A stretch of 64,000 bases of DNA from NCBI GenBank assembly GCA_002099365.1, contig MSED01000002.1, positions 2,170,001 through 2,234,000 of the forward strand, read 5' to 3'. Every line of letters starts with the position of its first letter. Position 1 is the first letter of the stretch. This document shows, piece after piece, positions 43,748 through 53,603 of the stretch. The notes below the pieces were generated by a model. The model did no database searches. It was not told the origin of the DNA and was given only the letters and a program-made list of their open reading frames with translations. Origin of the DNA: Phialophora verrucosa. Taxonomy: Eukaryota > Ascomycota > Eurotiomycetes > Chaetothyriales > Herpotrichiellaceae. Both the position numbers and the translations under genes were made by a program.

Positions 43748-44234
43748 ATGACAGACATCGACATGGCAAGAAGGAACAAAAAGCCAAGATTACTGCTCGA
43801 GTCTGAGAGGGCGCGACTGGAAGAGTTCATCGACTCAATTGGTTACTCCGCAAGGTGCGTGGCGCAAGTTAGCGAGACCTTCGGAAGCTAAAGTATGCCA
43901 GATACTCCGACAGCGAATACGAATACCGACATGTTCAGCTTCCGAAAGCAATGTTGAAGGTTATTCCTAGAGACTACTTCGATGACTCCAAAGGCACTCT
44001 GAAGTTGCTCTGGGAAGAAGAGTGGAGAGGACTAGGCATTACTCAGGCAAGACAAATCATTCAAGAGGATCCCGAACCTAGCTAAGCACTACACAGAGTC
44101 TCGGATGGGAACACTACGAAGTTCACGAGCCCGAACCGCACATCCTACTGTTCAAGTACGTCTCCTGCTCCGAATGCATTTCTGTTACTGACAGGAACAG
44201 ACGTCCCATCGGATATCAGGCACCAGCCCAGTGA
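43748..44234 (+). CDS. CKS1: cyclin-dependent kinase regulatory subunit Cks1/Suc1
   Basis: Assembled from four small exons: 43748-43854, 43902-44046, 44097-44155 and 44201-44234, with introns of 47, 50 and 45 nt; 114 aa. Every junction falls inside the conserved protein: GYSARYSDSEYEYRHVQLPK, then MLKVIPRDYFDDSKGTLKLL, WEEEWRGLGITQ joined to SLGWEHYE, and the beta-hinge HEPEPHILLFK joined to RPIGYQ. These are diagnostic of Cks proteins, which bind Cdk1 and dock phosphorylated substrates. Intron 2 begins with GC (CAG|GCAAGA) rather than GT. No single ORF covers the gene, so simple ORF callers miss it. The N-terminus MTDIDMARRNKKPRLL is basic; the start is the first ATG in phase. Confidence 0.95.
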
Positions 44235-44573
44235 TACCCCAACTCGTCAGATCAACTCGATCCTCCTACTAGCGCAGCATTGGAATGGCGTTTTCTCCGG
44301 AATACAAGAATTGTCTTCATATGTGCATTCAGCAAGCGTGCTTACAGACGTGTTTGTGTATGTCCTCACGAGCCGATCCCAAGAGGCAGAAGATTTACGC
44401 ACAAGATGATACTTTCCATTCAGGATTAGCACAGCACAGGGTTCAGTCACGAACTCAGCTCGGCCATGAATGAATGGATCTTTGACTCGCGCTAGCCTTT
44501 GTCCTTTACTTGTGCATCCCGCTGCTTAGAGCTTGAGGTGTCGACTTCGATCACATCTGCTCTGTTCTTCTAG
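44235..44573. other. convergent intergenic region
   Basis: 339 nt between the 3' ends of CKS1 and the DsbA-fold gene; nothing distinct. Confidence 0.4.
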
Positions 44574-45206
44574 TCAAGTTGCATTCTTCTTCAGCCACTC
44601 GTCCCATTGCTCGAAAGTCCACGATGAGCTGATGCTTCGTTCCTCGACGCCGTTGAACAATACTGTTGGGGTCACGTGAACGCCCGTCACTCGGTTGGCC
44701 TTAACCTGGAACTTCACATCATCGGTGACCTTATTGCCAATGTTGAGGCTACCATCCTCAGCCGGCTTGTCAGATACCAGTAGTAGATCCAAGATGGTCT
44801 TCTCATCGATACCATCAACAGAACCCGCCAACTTCGCAAGCCTCTTGTAGGTTTCATTCCGGCTCTCATTCACAACGTTGACATCGAAATAGTCTTTCTG
44901 GTTTTCAAACAATTTCTCCGAGAATGGCCAGAAAGATTGCGGCGCAGTCTTCAGAACGGCCACACCCGCCTCGTGGGTAAGTGTCGAAGACGGATGCCAT
45001 GGCTGGATCTGCTGACGGAAGATGACGCGGATACCTGGGTTCGTGTATTTCTTCTCGATCACTGGTACGACGCTTCCGTAGAATGTCTTGAAGATCTTCG
45101 CACTGAAAGGACAGACGTAATCGAGATAGAGCTCAATTGTGTGCTTTGCTTCGCTGCCGGAGGCTGAGGCCAGGAGCTGTCCGGAGAATTTTGGTGGAAG
45201 AGCCAT
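44574..45206 (-). CDS. DsbA-fold / thioredoxin-like protein with a single active-site cysteine
   Basis: Single exon, 210 aa from MALPPKFSGQLLASASG; a longer in-frame start (ATG at 45311) would add 35 residues with no clear signal. The first strand-helix unit is IELYLDYVCPFSAKIFKTFY, where the CPFS replaces the CxxC of classical oxidoreductases, leaving one cysteine. The cis-proline loop is present in VHVTPTVLFNG. An alpha-helical insertion between these fits the DSBA-like thioredoxin family (which includes FrnE-like and 2-hydroxychromene isomerase-like proteins). No signal peptide is visible, so it is probably cytosolic. Function unknown; a glutathione-linked or monothiol role is possible. 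Confidence 0.82.
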   Translation of the reverse strand: MALPPKFSGQLLASASGSEAKHTIELYLDYVCPFSAKIFKTFYGSVVPVIEKKYTNPGIRVIFRQQIQPWHPSSTLTHEAGVAVLKTAPQSFWPFSEKLFENQKDYFDVNVVNESRNETYKRLAKLAGSVDGIDEKTILDLLLVSDKPAEDGSLNIGNKVTDDVKFQVKANRVTGVHVTPTVLFNGVEERSISSSWTFEQWDEWLKKNAT

Positions 45207-46214
45207 GGTATCAGACCTGAGTTTACTGTTTCCTTCAACTTCGACTGCTCCTACTTCTTTCTCTCTTGGGAATGATGAGAGAAGAAGCGACTTTCTGTAC
45301 TTAAATATCATTCACATGCAAGAACGTTATTCAGCGCTTGGATTCCGTCATCAAGACAAGGATATGAGATCCCACCACCCATGAAATACGGTAGAGTAGA
45401 AGCGCAGCTTGCGATAATGTCAACAACCACCAAAGATTGATCTCTCCCTCCCAAGGCTTTTGAGCTACGTATTAACCATTTGGATAGAGTTCGCAGTTCT
45501 TGGAGAAATTGTTCTCGGACGCAGCTATGTCGTGAAGTCAGCTATTCTGCCGCCTGTCCTGCCGCCCAAGTAGCCGCCACGATGTACCACCTACCCAATA
45601 TGAGCAAGAGGAGTACTACACCTGGTGTCTAGTCAGCATTGCCTTCCTTCATGAGGGTAGCCATTTCCGATTCCAGAATGCGAATGTTGTCGTGCCTGGA
45701 ATATGATCGAGCAATCAGAGGTGACAGGGTGTCTGCCTTTAATCTCGAGCCTTTAGTGTTTGATGAGCATCGGGAAGCCCCGTCATCGATGCATACCTTT
45801 ACAATAGATGACCTGAAGCGCACTGTCGCTGAGTATGCGAGTATGTGGAACTGAAGCGACGGAGGAGGTCTGACCAAACAGCAGCACTTTTCCTTGCCTA
45901 CGCTGCTACAGTCAATGCTCTTGCCAGGCATTATTTCTACCGATGAGGTTGTTCTTGCCTCATCTCAGCCAGATCTCTTCTTAAGAAGCCTGTTCTATAC
46001 TCTCGTATTTCTCTCCATCTTCTCTACTTGTGTATTGCTTCTACATTCGTTGGCTATCACAGCTGCTGCAACCATCTACTTTGCCTTGTGCTGAATCTCA
46101 TCTTTACTTGCGAATTTTGAAGCACTATTAACGTCAAACCTGTTGTCTTCCTGCTCACATTCACTCCGTCGATGTTGTTCCTGCGTCCCAGAAAACCGGT
46201 GGACAAAAGTACAG
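45207..46214. other. intergenic, no firmly supported gene
   Basis: 1.0 kb upstream of both the DsbA-fold gene and the RING region. A minus-strand ORF at 45629-45931 ends with a helical stretch (NIRILESEMATLMKEGNAD) that could be a terminal exon, but I cannot build a gene from it. Confidence 0.35.
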
Positions 46215-46697
46215 ATGGACTACCAAAGGCGATCTGTGATTCAGTTCAATATCGCACCTTGCGCTGATGCGGAAACGAAGAGTCTCCGACCCCATATCGC
46301 CAATGCTAAATTTGTCCTGATCAACAAACTTTGGTTCATTGCCGAACTTTCGGACACCATTGATGATCTCACGCAGAGCTTTGGCGGGTTCAGCATTCGA
46401 GCGCGGCTCTACGCCAAATCCAAGCAGTTGGGACAGTCCCACGACCCTCGATGTCGTGATCTCCCTAAGGTCAAGGGCCAGATGCGGATCTACCTCAAAT
46501 TCATGGCGTTTGCGCCAGTTCTCTGCATCCTCGCCGTGCTGGACGTTGGGCGACTTAGCTATGCAGCTCAGCCCGGCTCGTTCCTCCTCCAGACCGTCCA
46601 TATTAGTATATGCTCACCCCGCCAATACCCGGAAGGCTCGAAGTTGACCAACCGTTCGTTGCTCAATTATAGCATCTTAATGAGCTGGGCAATCTAG
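46215..46697 (+). other. open frame upstream of, and in phase with, the RING gene (possible exon or broken N-terminal part)
   Basis: From ATG 46215 the frame runs 160 codons to a TAG at 46695-46697. Codon choice looks coding (many ATC, GGC, CTC, AAG), and the peptide includes FVLINKLWFIAELSDTIDDL and a hydrophobic stretch (FMAFAPVLCILAVLDVG). It is in the same frame as the RING ORF starting 18 nt later. Possibilities: two-exon gene with an intron over the stop, a nonsense-interrupted gene, or a separate short gene. The hydrophobic stretch would be a membrane anchor if the parts were one protein. No family recognised. Confidence 0.35.
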
Positions 46698-46715
46698 GTA
46701 CATGTCCTACAGATC

Positions 46716-47144
46716 ATGGCTGTCACGGAGGGAGACATCCTACCGGCGATCTACTTCCTCACCTTGTTCCTGCTCGAGCAATACCGCTTCCTGGAAACCC
46801 AAGAAGTCTACATCTTCGACAATTACAATAATGCGATGAAGCTGTGTCCCACGGTGCCGTTCAGGCTACAACGTCATCCCATCGTCTCTCAAGCCGATTA
46901 CGGGTACGATTGTGCCATTTGCCAGGTCGACCCCATCGGGGTGTTTGAAGAAGTCTTCAAGCTACCTTGCAAGCACCAGTTCCACAGATGGTGCCTTGTC
47001 AATTGGTTATGCCATATGGGCAAATCGAAGTGCCCGGTGTGCCGAGATACAATTCTCGCCAAGGACGGGCTCTTGGGTGTCAAGTGTCTCCCTTATTTGA
47101 TCTGGAGAGAGGAAGTCTTGGCTCGAGCTCGCGGGCGGAGGTAG
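46716..47144 (+). CDS. RING-H2 finger protein, probable E3 ubiquitin ligase
   Basis: 142 aa. The RING-H2 domain occupies about residues 66-110: CAICQVDPIGVFEEVFKLPC, then KHQFHRWCLVNWL and CPVCRD, giving C-x2-C, C-x-H-x2-H-x2-C and C-x2-C ligands. A hydrophobic N-terminal stretch (LPAIYFLTLFLLEQYRFL) could be a weak membrane contact. The protein is short for a stand-alone E3, and the upstream frame (46215-46697) is in phase, so this may be only the C-terminal part of a larger gene. Convergent with the Q/N-rich mitochondrial gene, 288 nt apart. Confidence 0.7.
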   Translation: MAVTEGDILPAIYFLTLFLLEQYRFLETQEVYIFDNYNNAMKLCPTVPFRLQRHPIVSQADYGYDCAICQVDPIGVFEEVFKLPCKHQFHRWCLVNWLCHMGKSKCPVCRDTILAKDGLLGVKCLPYLIWREEVLARARGRR

Positions 47145-47432
47145 TGGTTTGCTCGACCACGGAGGACACTGGTCTCAATGGAGGAATTCCAATAAGCCCT
47201 GGTGCATGAATGGGAGTCGAGAAGAATAGGCATCTGTAGATAAGCAGGCGGTCTTCCACAAGATTTATCTTGTACGGTAGCATTCTTTCAGTGGTAATGA
47301 GCGATGGCGGTTTTGCAAGGAAGAAAAGTTTTGTACATATGTACCGTCGCTAGTCTAGGGTCTATGATATTTTCTCAGATACCGCCGGCCTTCGACTCCT
47401 GTGAAATCAAGTCCCAGCAGGTCCAAACTGAC

Positions 47433-48807
47433 CTATTTCTGAGCCTGCTTCGGAGCCTGAACTCCACTTTGCGACTGCTGCCTCGAGACAATGACACTCT
47501 GCACAGTCTGCATAAACTGCTCCGCCTTTCCCGGCGTCACCGTGCCATTGTTGTTCAGGTTCCTTACGATCTGGTCCAAGAACGGCATCTTCTGCTTCTG
47601 CACCACAGGGTACACGCCCTTGACCCACGTCTCCGCCAGCCCGTTCCGCTCACCGTCTCTGTCCGCAATGCTATCAAAGTCCATGTTCTCGGGCTGCACT
47701 TCTCCGGAACCTCCAGACTTTTCCGTGTCGCGGTCTGCCCACTTCTGCGCAAGCTGCCGCGAAATGGAGAGGACTTCGTCACGCTCTTGGGCGGATTCGA
47801 AGCGCGTGAGATACCCGCGCGTGTAGTGCATGGCGAGTTGGTTGGGGGTTTGGTAGCCGTGCGGCAACCGGTGGGCGAGCCATTCGATGCGCTGCTGCAC
47901 GCTTTCCACGAGCCCGGCGTTGCTGAGCGGGGTGTTGGGCCAGTCCTTCCGTAGCTCTGTCTCGGCGAGGGCTGCGCCGGGGGTGTGGGGGAGTTCGGTG
48001 GTCGGATTGGCGGGTGGATCGACGATGGTGTTGACGTAGTTGTCTACCCGGGTGGGAAGGTCTTGAGCGTGGAAGGACGAGGGGTCTTCTTCTTCGGCGG
48101 ACCGCGAGGCGGTACTTTCTGCGAGGCGGCGGACACGTCGGTCGGTGCGGTTGTTGTTGTTGGAAGGTGCGCCGGGGGCGGAGGGTTGGGATTGGGATTG
48201 GGATTGACCTGGGCCGCGGGGTCCGGCTCGTGGGCCGAACCTTTGGCCCTGTGCTTGTTGGTTTTGTCCCTGACCTCGATTTTGGTTTTGACCCGGTTGT
48301 GTTCGTCGGACGAGAAGTTGGCCTGGGCCCGGACGAGGAGATCCTGTACGCTGGAGGATGCGGTTAGGGGGAGCTGTGCGGCCTGCAGCTCCTACGCCGC
48401 CCTTAGGTCCTGTACCCGTGCCAGTGCTGGCTCTGGCTCCGGCGCCTGCTCCTGTAGCAGCCTGCGTTCGTGGTACGCCTGTACGTTGCAAGTGTGGGCC
48501 GCCTGGGCGAGTGGTTGCCGGTCCGGGACCTCCACTTGATGTGTTGTTTCTGCTCAGTGTGTTTTGTAACGAGGAGCCAGAAAGGGGTTTGCCTCGGAGA
48601 GGTGATGAGGATGATGGTTTTTTATCCCCTGATGTGGTTTGTCAGCTATCTGTGTTGAAGCTCTTCGGATGCTGGATCGTGTATACCTTCGTCGTAGGAT
48701 GTCCTCGAGGTGGAAAATGCTCTAGCACCGCTAACAAGCGCAGTCGAAGGAGCGGTGGTTTTAGATCCAAGGCCAAGTCGAGCGCATCGTGCGCAGAAGT
48801 GCTCCAT
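47433..48807 (-). CDS. mitochondrial protein with Gln/Asn/Gly-rich insert, unknown function
   Basis: Two exons, 48687-48807 and 47433-48628, joined by a 58-nt intron (GTATAC..CATCAG) in phase; 438 aa. The N-terminus (MEHFCARCARLGLGSKT then ALVSGARAFSTSRTSYDEG) is a typical mitochondrial presequence with an R-x-F-S-T-S cleavage context. Residues about 45-190 are low complexity: Thr/Gly/Ala repeats, then NQNRGQGQNQQAQGQ and QSQSQSQ. The C-terminal half is globular and conserved-looking: TPLSNAGLVESVQQRIEWLA, HRLPHGYQTPNQLAMHYTRG, then KGVYPVVQKQKMPFLDQIVR. I cannot name it with confidence; a fungal-specific mitoribosomal small-subunit protein is one possibility, inferred only from the presequence, size and basic tail. 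Confidence 0.72.
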
Positions 48808-49307
48808 GCTGGGCCAGCAGGAATGGCCTGAGTTGGTGCTGGTGGGTTGATGGACAGAGTACTCGTGGTATTGAAATTGCGGAAAGATGAAGCTTGGATT
48901 GAAAGCTGGGGTCACGTGGAAGTGGATCTTCGCGTCGCTCAATTCTCCGGCGTTGAACTTGCAGGTCGAGTCCCTGCTGCTCCTGTGAAGCGTGGACGAG
49001 AGGTGTGAACATACACTGTAGACCTCGCTCTTGGCTGGATTATTTGTCAATCCGTCGTCCTGGAACAAACTATGCTTCGGAGTTCGGACGGCTAGAAGGT
49101 AGAGTATCAGGTCGCCCGACAAGGATTAGAACCTGGTTTTGGCGTCGCGACTTTGATTGCCCCCAGACCCAGGTTGCGCTTTTCAAGACAGCCATTCTAC
49201 ATCATGAAGGCCATTGAAGACGTTTGCGATGCAATCTACCCTGATAGGATTCGACGACAATGACTTGAAGCTCGCGCAGGTCGACTTTCTCCCCAATCCA
49301 CTGTCTA
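48808..49307. promoter_or_regulatory. divergent intergenic region
   Basis: 500 nt between the mitochondrial protein gene and the GPI-protein gene. A GGATTAGAACC at 49123-49133 resembles an inverted tRNA B-box but no cloverleaf can be built around it. Confidence 0.4.
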
Positions 49308-50392
49308 ATGGCTCTCCCCTGGGTTTCCAGGACTTTAGTGCTCCTGTTATGCCTAACTCCCGCCAGTTATGCGCAATCGACTTCTAATTTCACCATCGTA
49401 AATGGCCAGATATATACTCCAGGACTAGCTATTGTCGACGCGCCGCAACCTTTCACGCCTCTGGGAGGAGGTAAGTGGTTCCTGGTCTGCAGATCCACCG
49501 TTCCCCTGGTGCCGGGCTGGAGGTCTAGATGTAGGAGGAAGCTCAGGTTTAACGTCGCTGACCTGCGGTGTTCAGACTTTCTCCAGGTTGCGCTCGACAT
49601 ATCCGGCAATGGTAAACTTCCGCAGCCGTACTATCCGCCAGATGCGGATACAGGAACCCTGAATATCACAATGTTCCTATTCAGTTACAACACCTTCCTC
49701 AATTTGACGATATCGAATGGCACCAGCTCTGGTTGGCGCAATGACACGTTCGAAGATGCCGAGTTCAAGTGCGGTGGGAAGACCACCCAAGGCTTCCAGA
49801 ATGCCGGCTGTCAGGAAATCATGGCACAAGAAAGTGGAAGCACGGTGAAGCACGTCAACTGGGCATGGCCCGATTGTTTAGTTGGGATCGATGAGAGTGA
49901 CAGAGATAGGGGCTCATACAATGTACGACACCGCCTATGCTGCCATTACATGCCGGGTCTGACTAGTTACAGATATCGATCCATCAATCATTTCGAATCA
50001 ATGGCACTGGATATTATACAATCTTCAATCTGCCGATCCAGGTCACCAATTCCATCCCGGAACTGACTCAGCTCGCGACTATCGGAACACGTCCGTTATG
50101 TACCCTTCGGCAGAACCCTCTGCAAAATCAAACCCTTCAGGACGCGAGTACATTCTCGCCAGACTCTCAACCTTATCTCGGCGGCACAGTGAGCATTGGC
50201 GGGAGTAGTCAAGGCGGAACGTCGTCCACGAGCGCATCCTCAACCATCAACCCGGGACTGCCATCTACAACCCCATCCCCCACCACCAACCCAGGACTAC
50301 CATCCACAAACGGGGCAAGGGCACTTATTCGAACGACAATTTTGGCCAAGATTGCTCTCCCAATTTCTTTTCTTGCAGCACTCCTGGGCTAG
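49308..50392 (+). CDS. GPI-anchored cell-surface glycoprotein, unknown function
   Basis: Three exons, 49308-49470, 49576-49922 and 49973-50392; 309 aa. The first intron (105 nt, GTAAGT..TTCAG) is in frame, so unspliced reading hides it; splicing joins PLGG to DFLQVALDISGNG. Signal peptide MALPWVSRTLVLLLCLTPAS. The body has many N-glycosylation sites (NFT, NIT, NLT, NGTSS, NDT, NIS, NGT, NQT) and a few Cys. After residue 230 comes a Ser/Thr/Pro-rich stalk with the duplicated unit INPGLPSTTPSPT / TNPGLPSTNG, then a small-residue site and a hydrophobic tail (TILAKIALPISFLAALLG) with no charged residues after it, as needed for GPI attachment. This build is common to fungal wall proteins; no enzyme motif is visible. 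Confidence 0.82.
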
Positions 50393-51547
50393 CGTCCTGT
50401 CGCACCAGTACACAAGGTGTTTTATCCGAGGCACGCAACACGCCTACTCTTTTCAAGTGTAAGGACCATGGGATTCGCGTACAGCGAAGCTAAAATCTTC
50501 CGGAGGACTGTACGGGGTGGGGGCCGATGGCACGAGAGCCACACGCAATCGCCTTGTTTAGCTCGCTTGATATTATACCGAAGCGATCCGACGTTGTATT
50601 TCGCTCTCATACGGTCACGACGCAATGTATCATATTGACCTATTCAAGGATCTGAGTATCTATGACAAGGCGGTCGACTGTTTGCTCCACAGCTCGAATA
50701 ATCAAAAGTCGGTCCTAGCGAGCACAGCAGTATGTCAGCTAGGTAACCAGAGCTCCGGCGCAGCGAGGATCGTCATCGGTCATCTCAAGTCATCGTCTCT
50801 ACCCCTAGTCTTGATCTCGGCTTTCGAACACATCTCAACTAGATCGCCACGAATACGAAGTACCACGATTCGTACGCATAATACGGAGTACTCCCTATGG
50901 AGTGTATGCTTAAGTTATAATATGTCAGCTCCACCCAGTCGTGCCCAGCCACTACTTCTCTAACTCAGTCGGGCTATTTGTCTCTACCACATTGGGCACG
51001 TTATGTAAGCTACTGGGCAACCTTTTGCAACCTACGCAGGGAAGCAATCTGCATGAGGCAGCACGCGGTTTCCCGGCCAGATTGAACACAGGGCGGTGAG
51101 CCTGACTCATTACTCCCTCGAAGCCCATCTGGCCCAGGCGCGAACAAATCTCGTCGTGTCTCCTGGAGGTTGGCTGACCGTATGTCGAGATTGCAGGTCA
51201 ACTGTTACTTACAGTAGGTGGATATCGGGGGATTTGACATACCGCCTCAATCAGCAGATTCAGCACTCTTACCGTGCCCAAGCCCCCTGCTAGGGTCGTG
51301 TTCTGGATTGTTCAGCCTTCTTTTTCGCCGACGGCGGCGTTGCACCATGTTATTTCCAATGTATCATGGTGGCCAGTGTGGCCCCCAACGATGTTACAGA
51401 TTTACAGCTTCTCAGCAGTGCATTTCCCAGGTGCAATGATGGAGAGTATATATATTGCGAAGGCTCCTGAGCTTTCTTCTGTGCTCGATATATCGTCTCT
51501 AAAGCCTCTGATAAACACCGCCCAAACGACACGACTCAACATCCAAA
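50393..51547. other. intergenic, AT-rich, with a GGAGTACTCC palindrome
   Basis: 1.15 kb between two genes for secreted proteins. The palindrome at 50885-50894 sits in an AT-rich stretch (about 50830-50930) with related TATGGAGTGTATG just after it. No coding signal recognised. Confidence 0.45.
50885..50894. repeat. perfect 10-bp palindrome GGAGTACTCC
   Basis: Preceded by TAC so that the context is TACGGAGTACTCC; a half-repeat, TATGGAGTG, follows. Such TACGGAGTACTCCGTA-type elements recur in AT-rich or repeat-derived parts of ascomycete genomes as I recall; here the right arm is degenerate. Confidence 0.4.
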
Positions 51548-53226
51548 ATGCTGGCACTTACGCTCTCCGTACTTCCTTTCCTGTCTGCAATTCCACTGTT
51601 TTCTACATCTGCGTTGGCTCAAGATGTGGGACAGGTGGGCGACACCTTCGTCGACTTTGATGTCATTCTGGATCCTTCCTGGAGTACCGACCAGCTGAAT
51701 TTCCATAACCAGATGTGCAATGAGCTCGGCCAGACCGCGGAAGGGTTACAGGGAAATCACGGTGTAGATACATGGACTCGGCTTCGGCTTGACAGTGTTC
51801 TTCTTGAGTATCTCGACAATAACCCTCCAGGTATGTTGAATCTCCCAAACCAGCCGCAAGAGAGAGAACTGGTCGACTGATTTCGAGACGTGCACAGTTG
51901 ACGATTGGACCGGTCGACTTTACAGAGACCACCTCGCAGTTCAACCGGTCGCGAACTTTCGATGCCAAACAGACCAAGATCAGTGCGTGATCAACCCTGG
52001 CTGTGACGCCTACCGCCATAAGACCGGCCCGTGGATATCCATTGCGATCGGCAATCTGCAACAGATCGCGAAAGCGCACATCGCGGCATACGACCGCGTG
52101 TTAGAATTGCTCGGTGAGAACAATCAAGCTCTTGCAAAGGCCATATTTCAGACAGCGCTGGGGCGAGACCGGACGAAATTTGACGTCCAAGCATTCTTTT
52201 CCGGTTTCCTCGACGGCGTTGAGTTGCTCTTGGGCCCTACGAAAGTGTTGGCCGCCTTTAAGGGAGCGATCAAGTTTTTGGCGAAGGAACAACTTGAGGT
52301 ACGCTTGAGCCCTATCGGGGAGACACGGCCACACTCACTGACTCCCTGGTTAACAGCAACGACTACCATCCCTGAGCGTCGGTCCCGCACCGGATCAGGA
52401 CGCGACGACGTTCTTGGCCTCCCTGCGAGACACATTCAGAACTCTCCAAGACGCAGAGCGTAGAATCCTCGGAGGCTTTATGGACTCCGGGGTCTTGAAC
52501 AACAATGCATCTCCCCCTCACAGCGAGATTGTTGCGTTTCTGCAAAGCGGGCAGCTGCTGAACTTGCCGAGCTTCTCAAGCGCAGGGCTGGTCAACGACT
52601 TTGCGCGAGAGATTCTTAAACAGACGGTATGTCTTCGTGAAGCGTGTCGATTTTGAAGACCGTGTCAATTGACTGATCCTTTCCTAGGCTGCCAAAATCG
52701 TCGCCGGCACATGGGCCAGCCAGAATGCCGGCATTTCCATTCGAGACACCCGGTTCTGTGACAACGACGTTTGCTCCTTCAGCAACTGCGGCCCTCCCGA
52801 ATGGCGCCAGAAGACCGATATCACTGAGAATGCTCTTTTCGGTTTCCAGGTATGTACTGTAGCAGGGAATTTGGGAGACAAAGCTAACGCTCGAGGCGCC
52901 TAGTCAACTCAATGTCTCGACATCGGTCGAGGCTTTGACATCCCCGCCGAACTCCCGGGTAATTTGCTGCGTCTGGGGCTTGGCCTGGCTGCTATGCACC
53001 GGAACGCCGTAAGTGCAATCATTGATCGTTCTGCATTCATGACCGAGCGATGGGTATGGAGATAGCTGACCAGTGTGGCAGGCCATGTGTGCATTACTTG
53101 GACAGCCAGGACTGAACACGGATATCATCGACTTTGGGTTTCCCAGGTGTACTTTCAACTTGCCACGACGGGACACCCTTTGATAGTCCTCCTTGGGTCG
53201 ACTGCAACAAACGCGGCTCATGGTAG
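51548..53226 (+). CDS. secreted cysteine-containing protein, unknown family, seven exons
   Basis: Exons 51548-51830, 51898-52298, 52357-52626, 52688-52849, 52904-53008, 53082-53146 and 53187-53226; phases agree and the product is 441 aa. Signal peptide: MLALTLSVLPFLSAIPLF, then STSALAQ. The mature part has helical segments (HNQMCNELGQTAEGLQGNHG; IAIGNLQQIAKAHIAAYDRV) and cysteine pairs (FRCQTDQDQCVINPGCDAY; RFCDNDVCSFSNC; STQCLDIG), and ends WVDCNKRGSW. No catalytic motif is apparent. The region between is conserved-looking but I do not recognise the family. The last intron is only 40 nt with a weak branch site, so the final 13 residues are the least certain part. Convergent with a Zn2Cys6 regulator. 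Confidence 0.75.
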
Positions 53227-53603
53227 GAGTGGACACTGCATTGAAGTCGGTAGGAAAGGTCTGGATTTTTCGGTGGACGAGGTACATACCCTGCACGGAT
53301 CCCTTGAGAGGACGGATCCCTGGATAGATTGACTGCAGGGAATCAAAGCTGGGCATTCGGTTTCTTATTGATATCAGTGCACTCCCGCACCTTGCGGTGG
53401 TGATTGTCGGGACAGATGGCGCGCGGTACGTTGATGATATCGCGGGCGGCGAATAATTTAGGTTCAGATGTGATGGCTGTGGCGGATGGGAGTGCTAGAC
53501 GCATTGGGCAGCGATGAATATGTCGGCGAATGGATTTGCGAGGTTGGCATTTACAGAGAAGAATTTGGAGGGCGTTTGGTTCGGGGTCTTTAGATATATG
53601 CGC
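53227..53603. other. convergent intergenic region
   Basis: 377 nt between the 3' ends of the secreted protein and the regulator gene. Nothing distinct; an ORF running to 53332 is the unspliced reading of the last exon region. Confidence 0.4.

Noticed and set aside
45629..45931. 100-aa minus-strand ORF ending in a helical segment
   Set aside because: Could be a terminal exon, but no start, splice chain or family could be established.
46161..46601. 147-aa minus-strand ORF
   Set aside because: Codon choice is better on the plus strand, where the frame is in phase with the RING gene; function of neither is proven.
49123..49133. GGATTAGAACC, an inverted tRNA B-box-like string
   Set aside because: The T stem would carry a mismatch, no matching acceptor strand or A-box lies at the right distance, so no tRNA.
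53075..53332. 85-aa plus-strand ORF at the end of the secreted-protein gene
   Set aside because: It is out of frame with the spliced exon chain, which ends at the TAG at 53224-53226.
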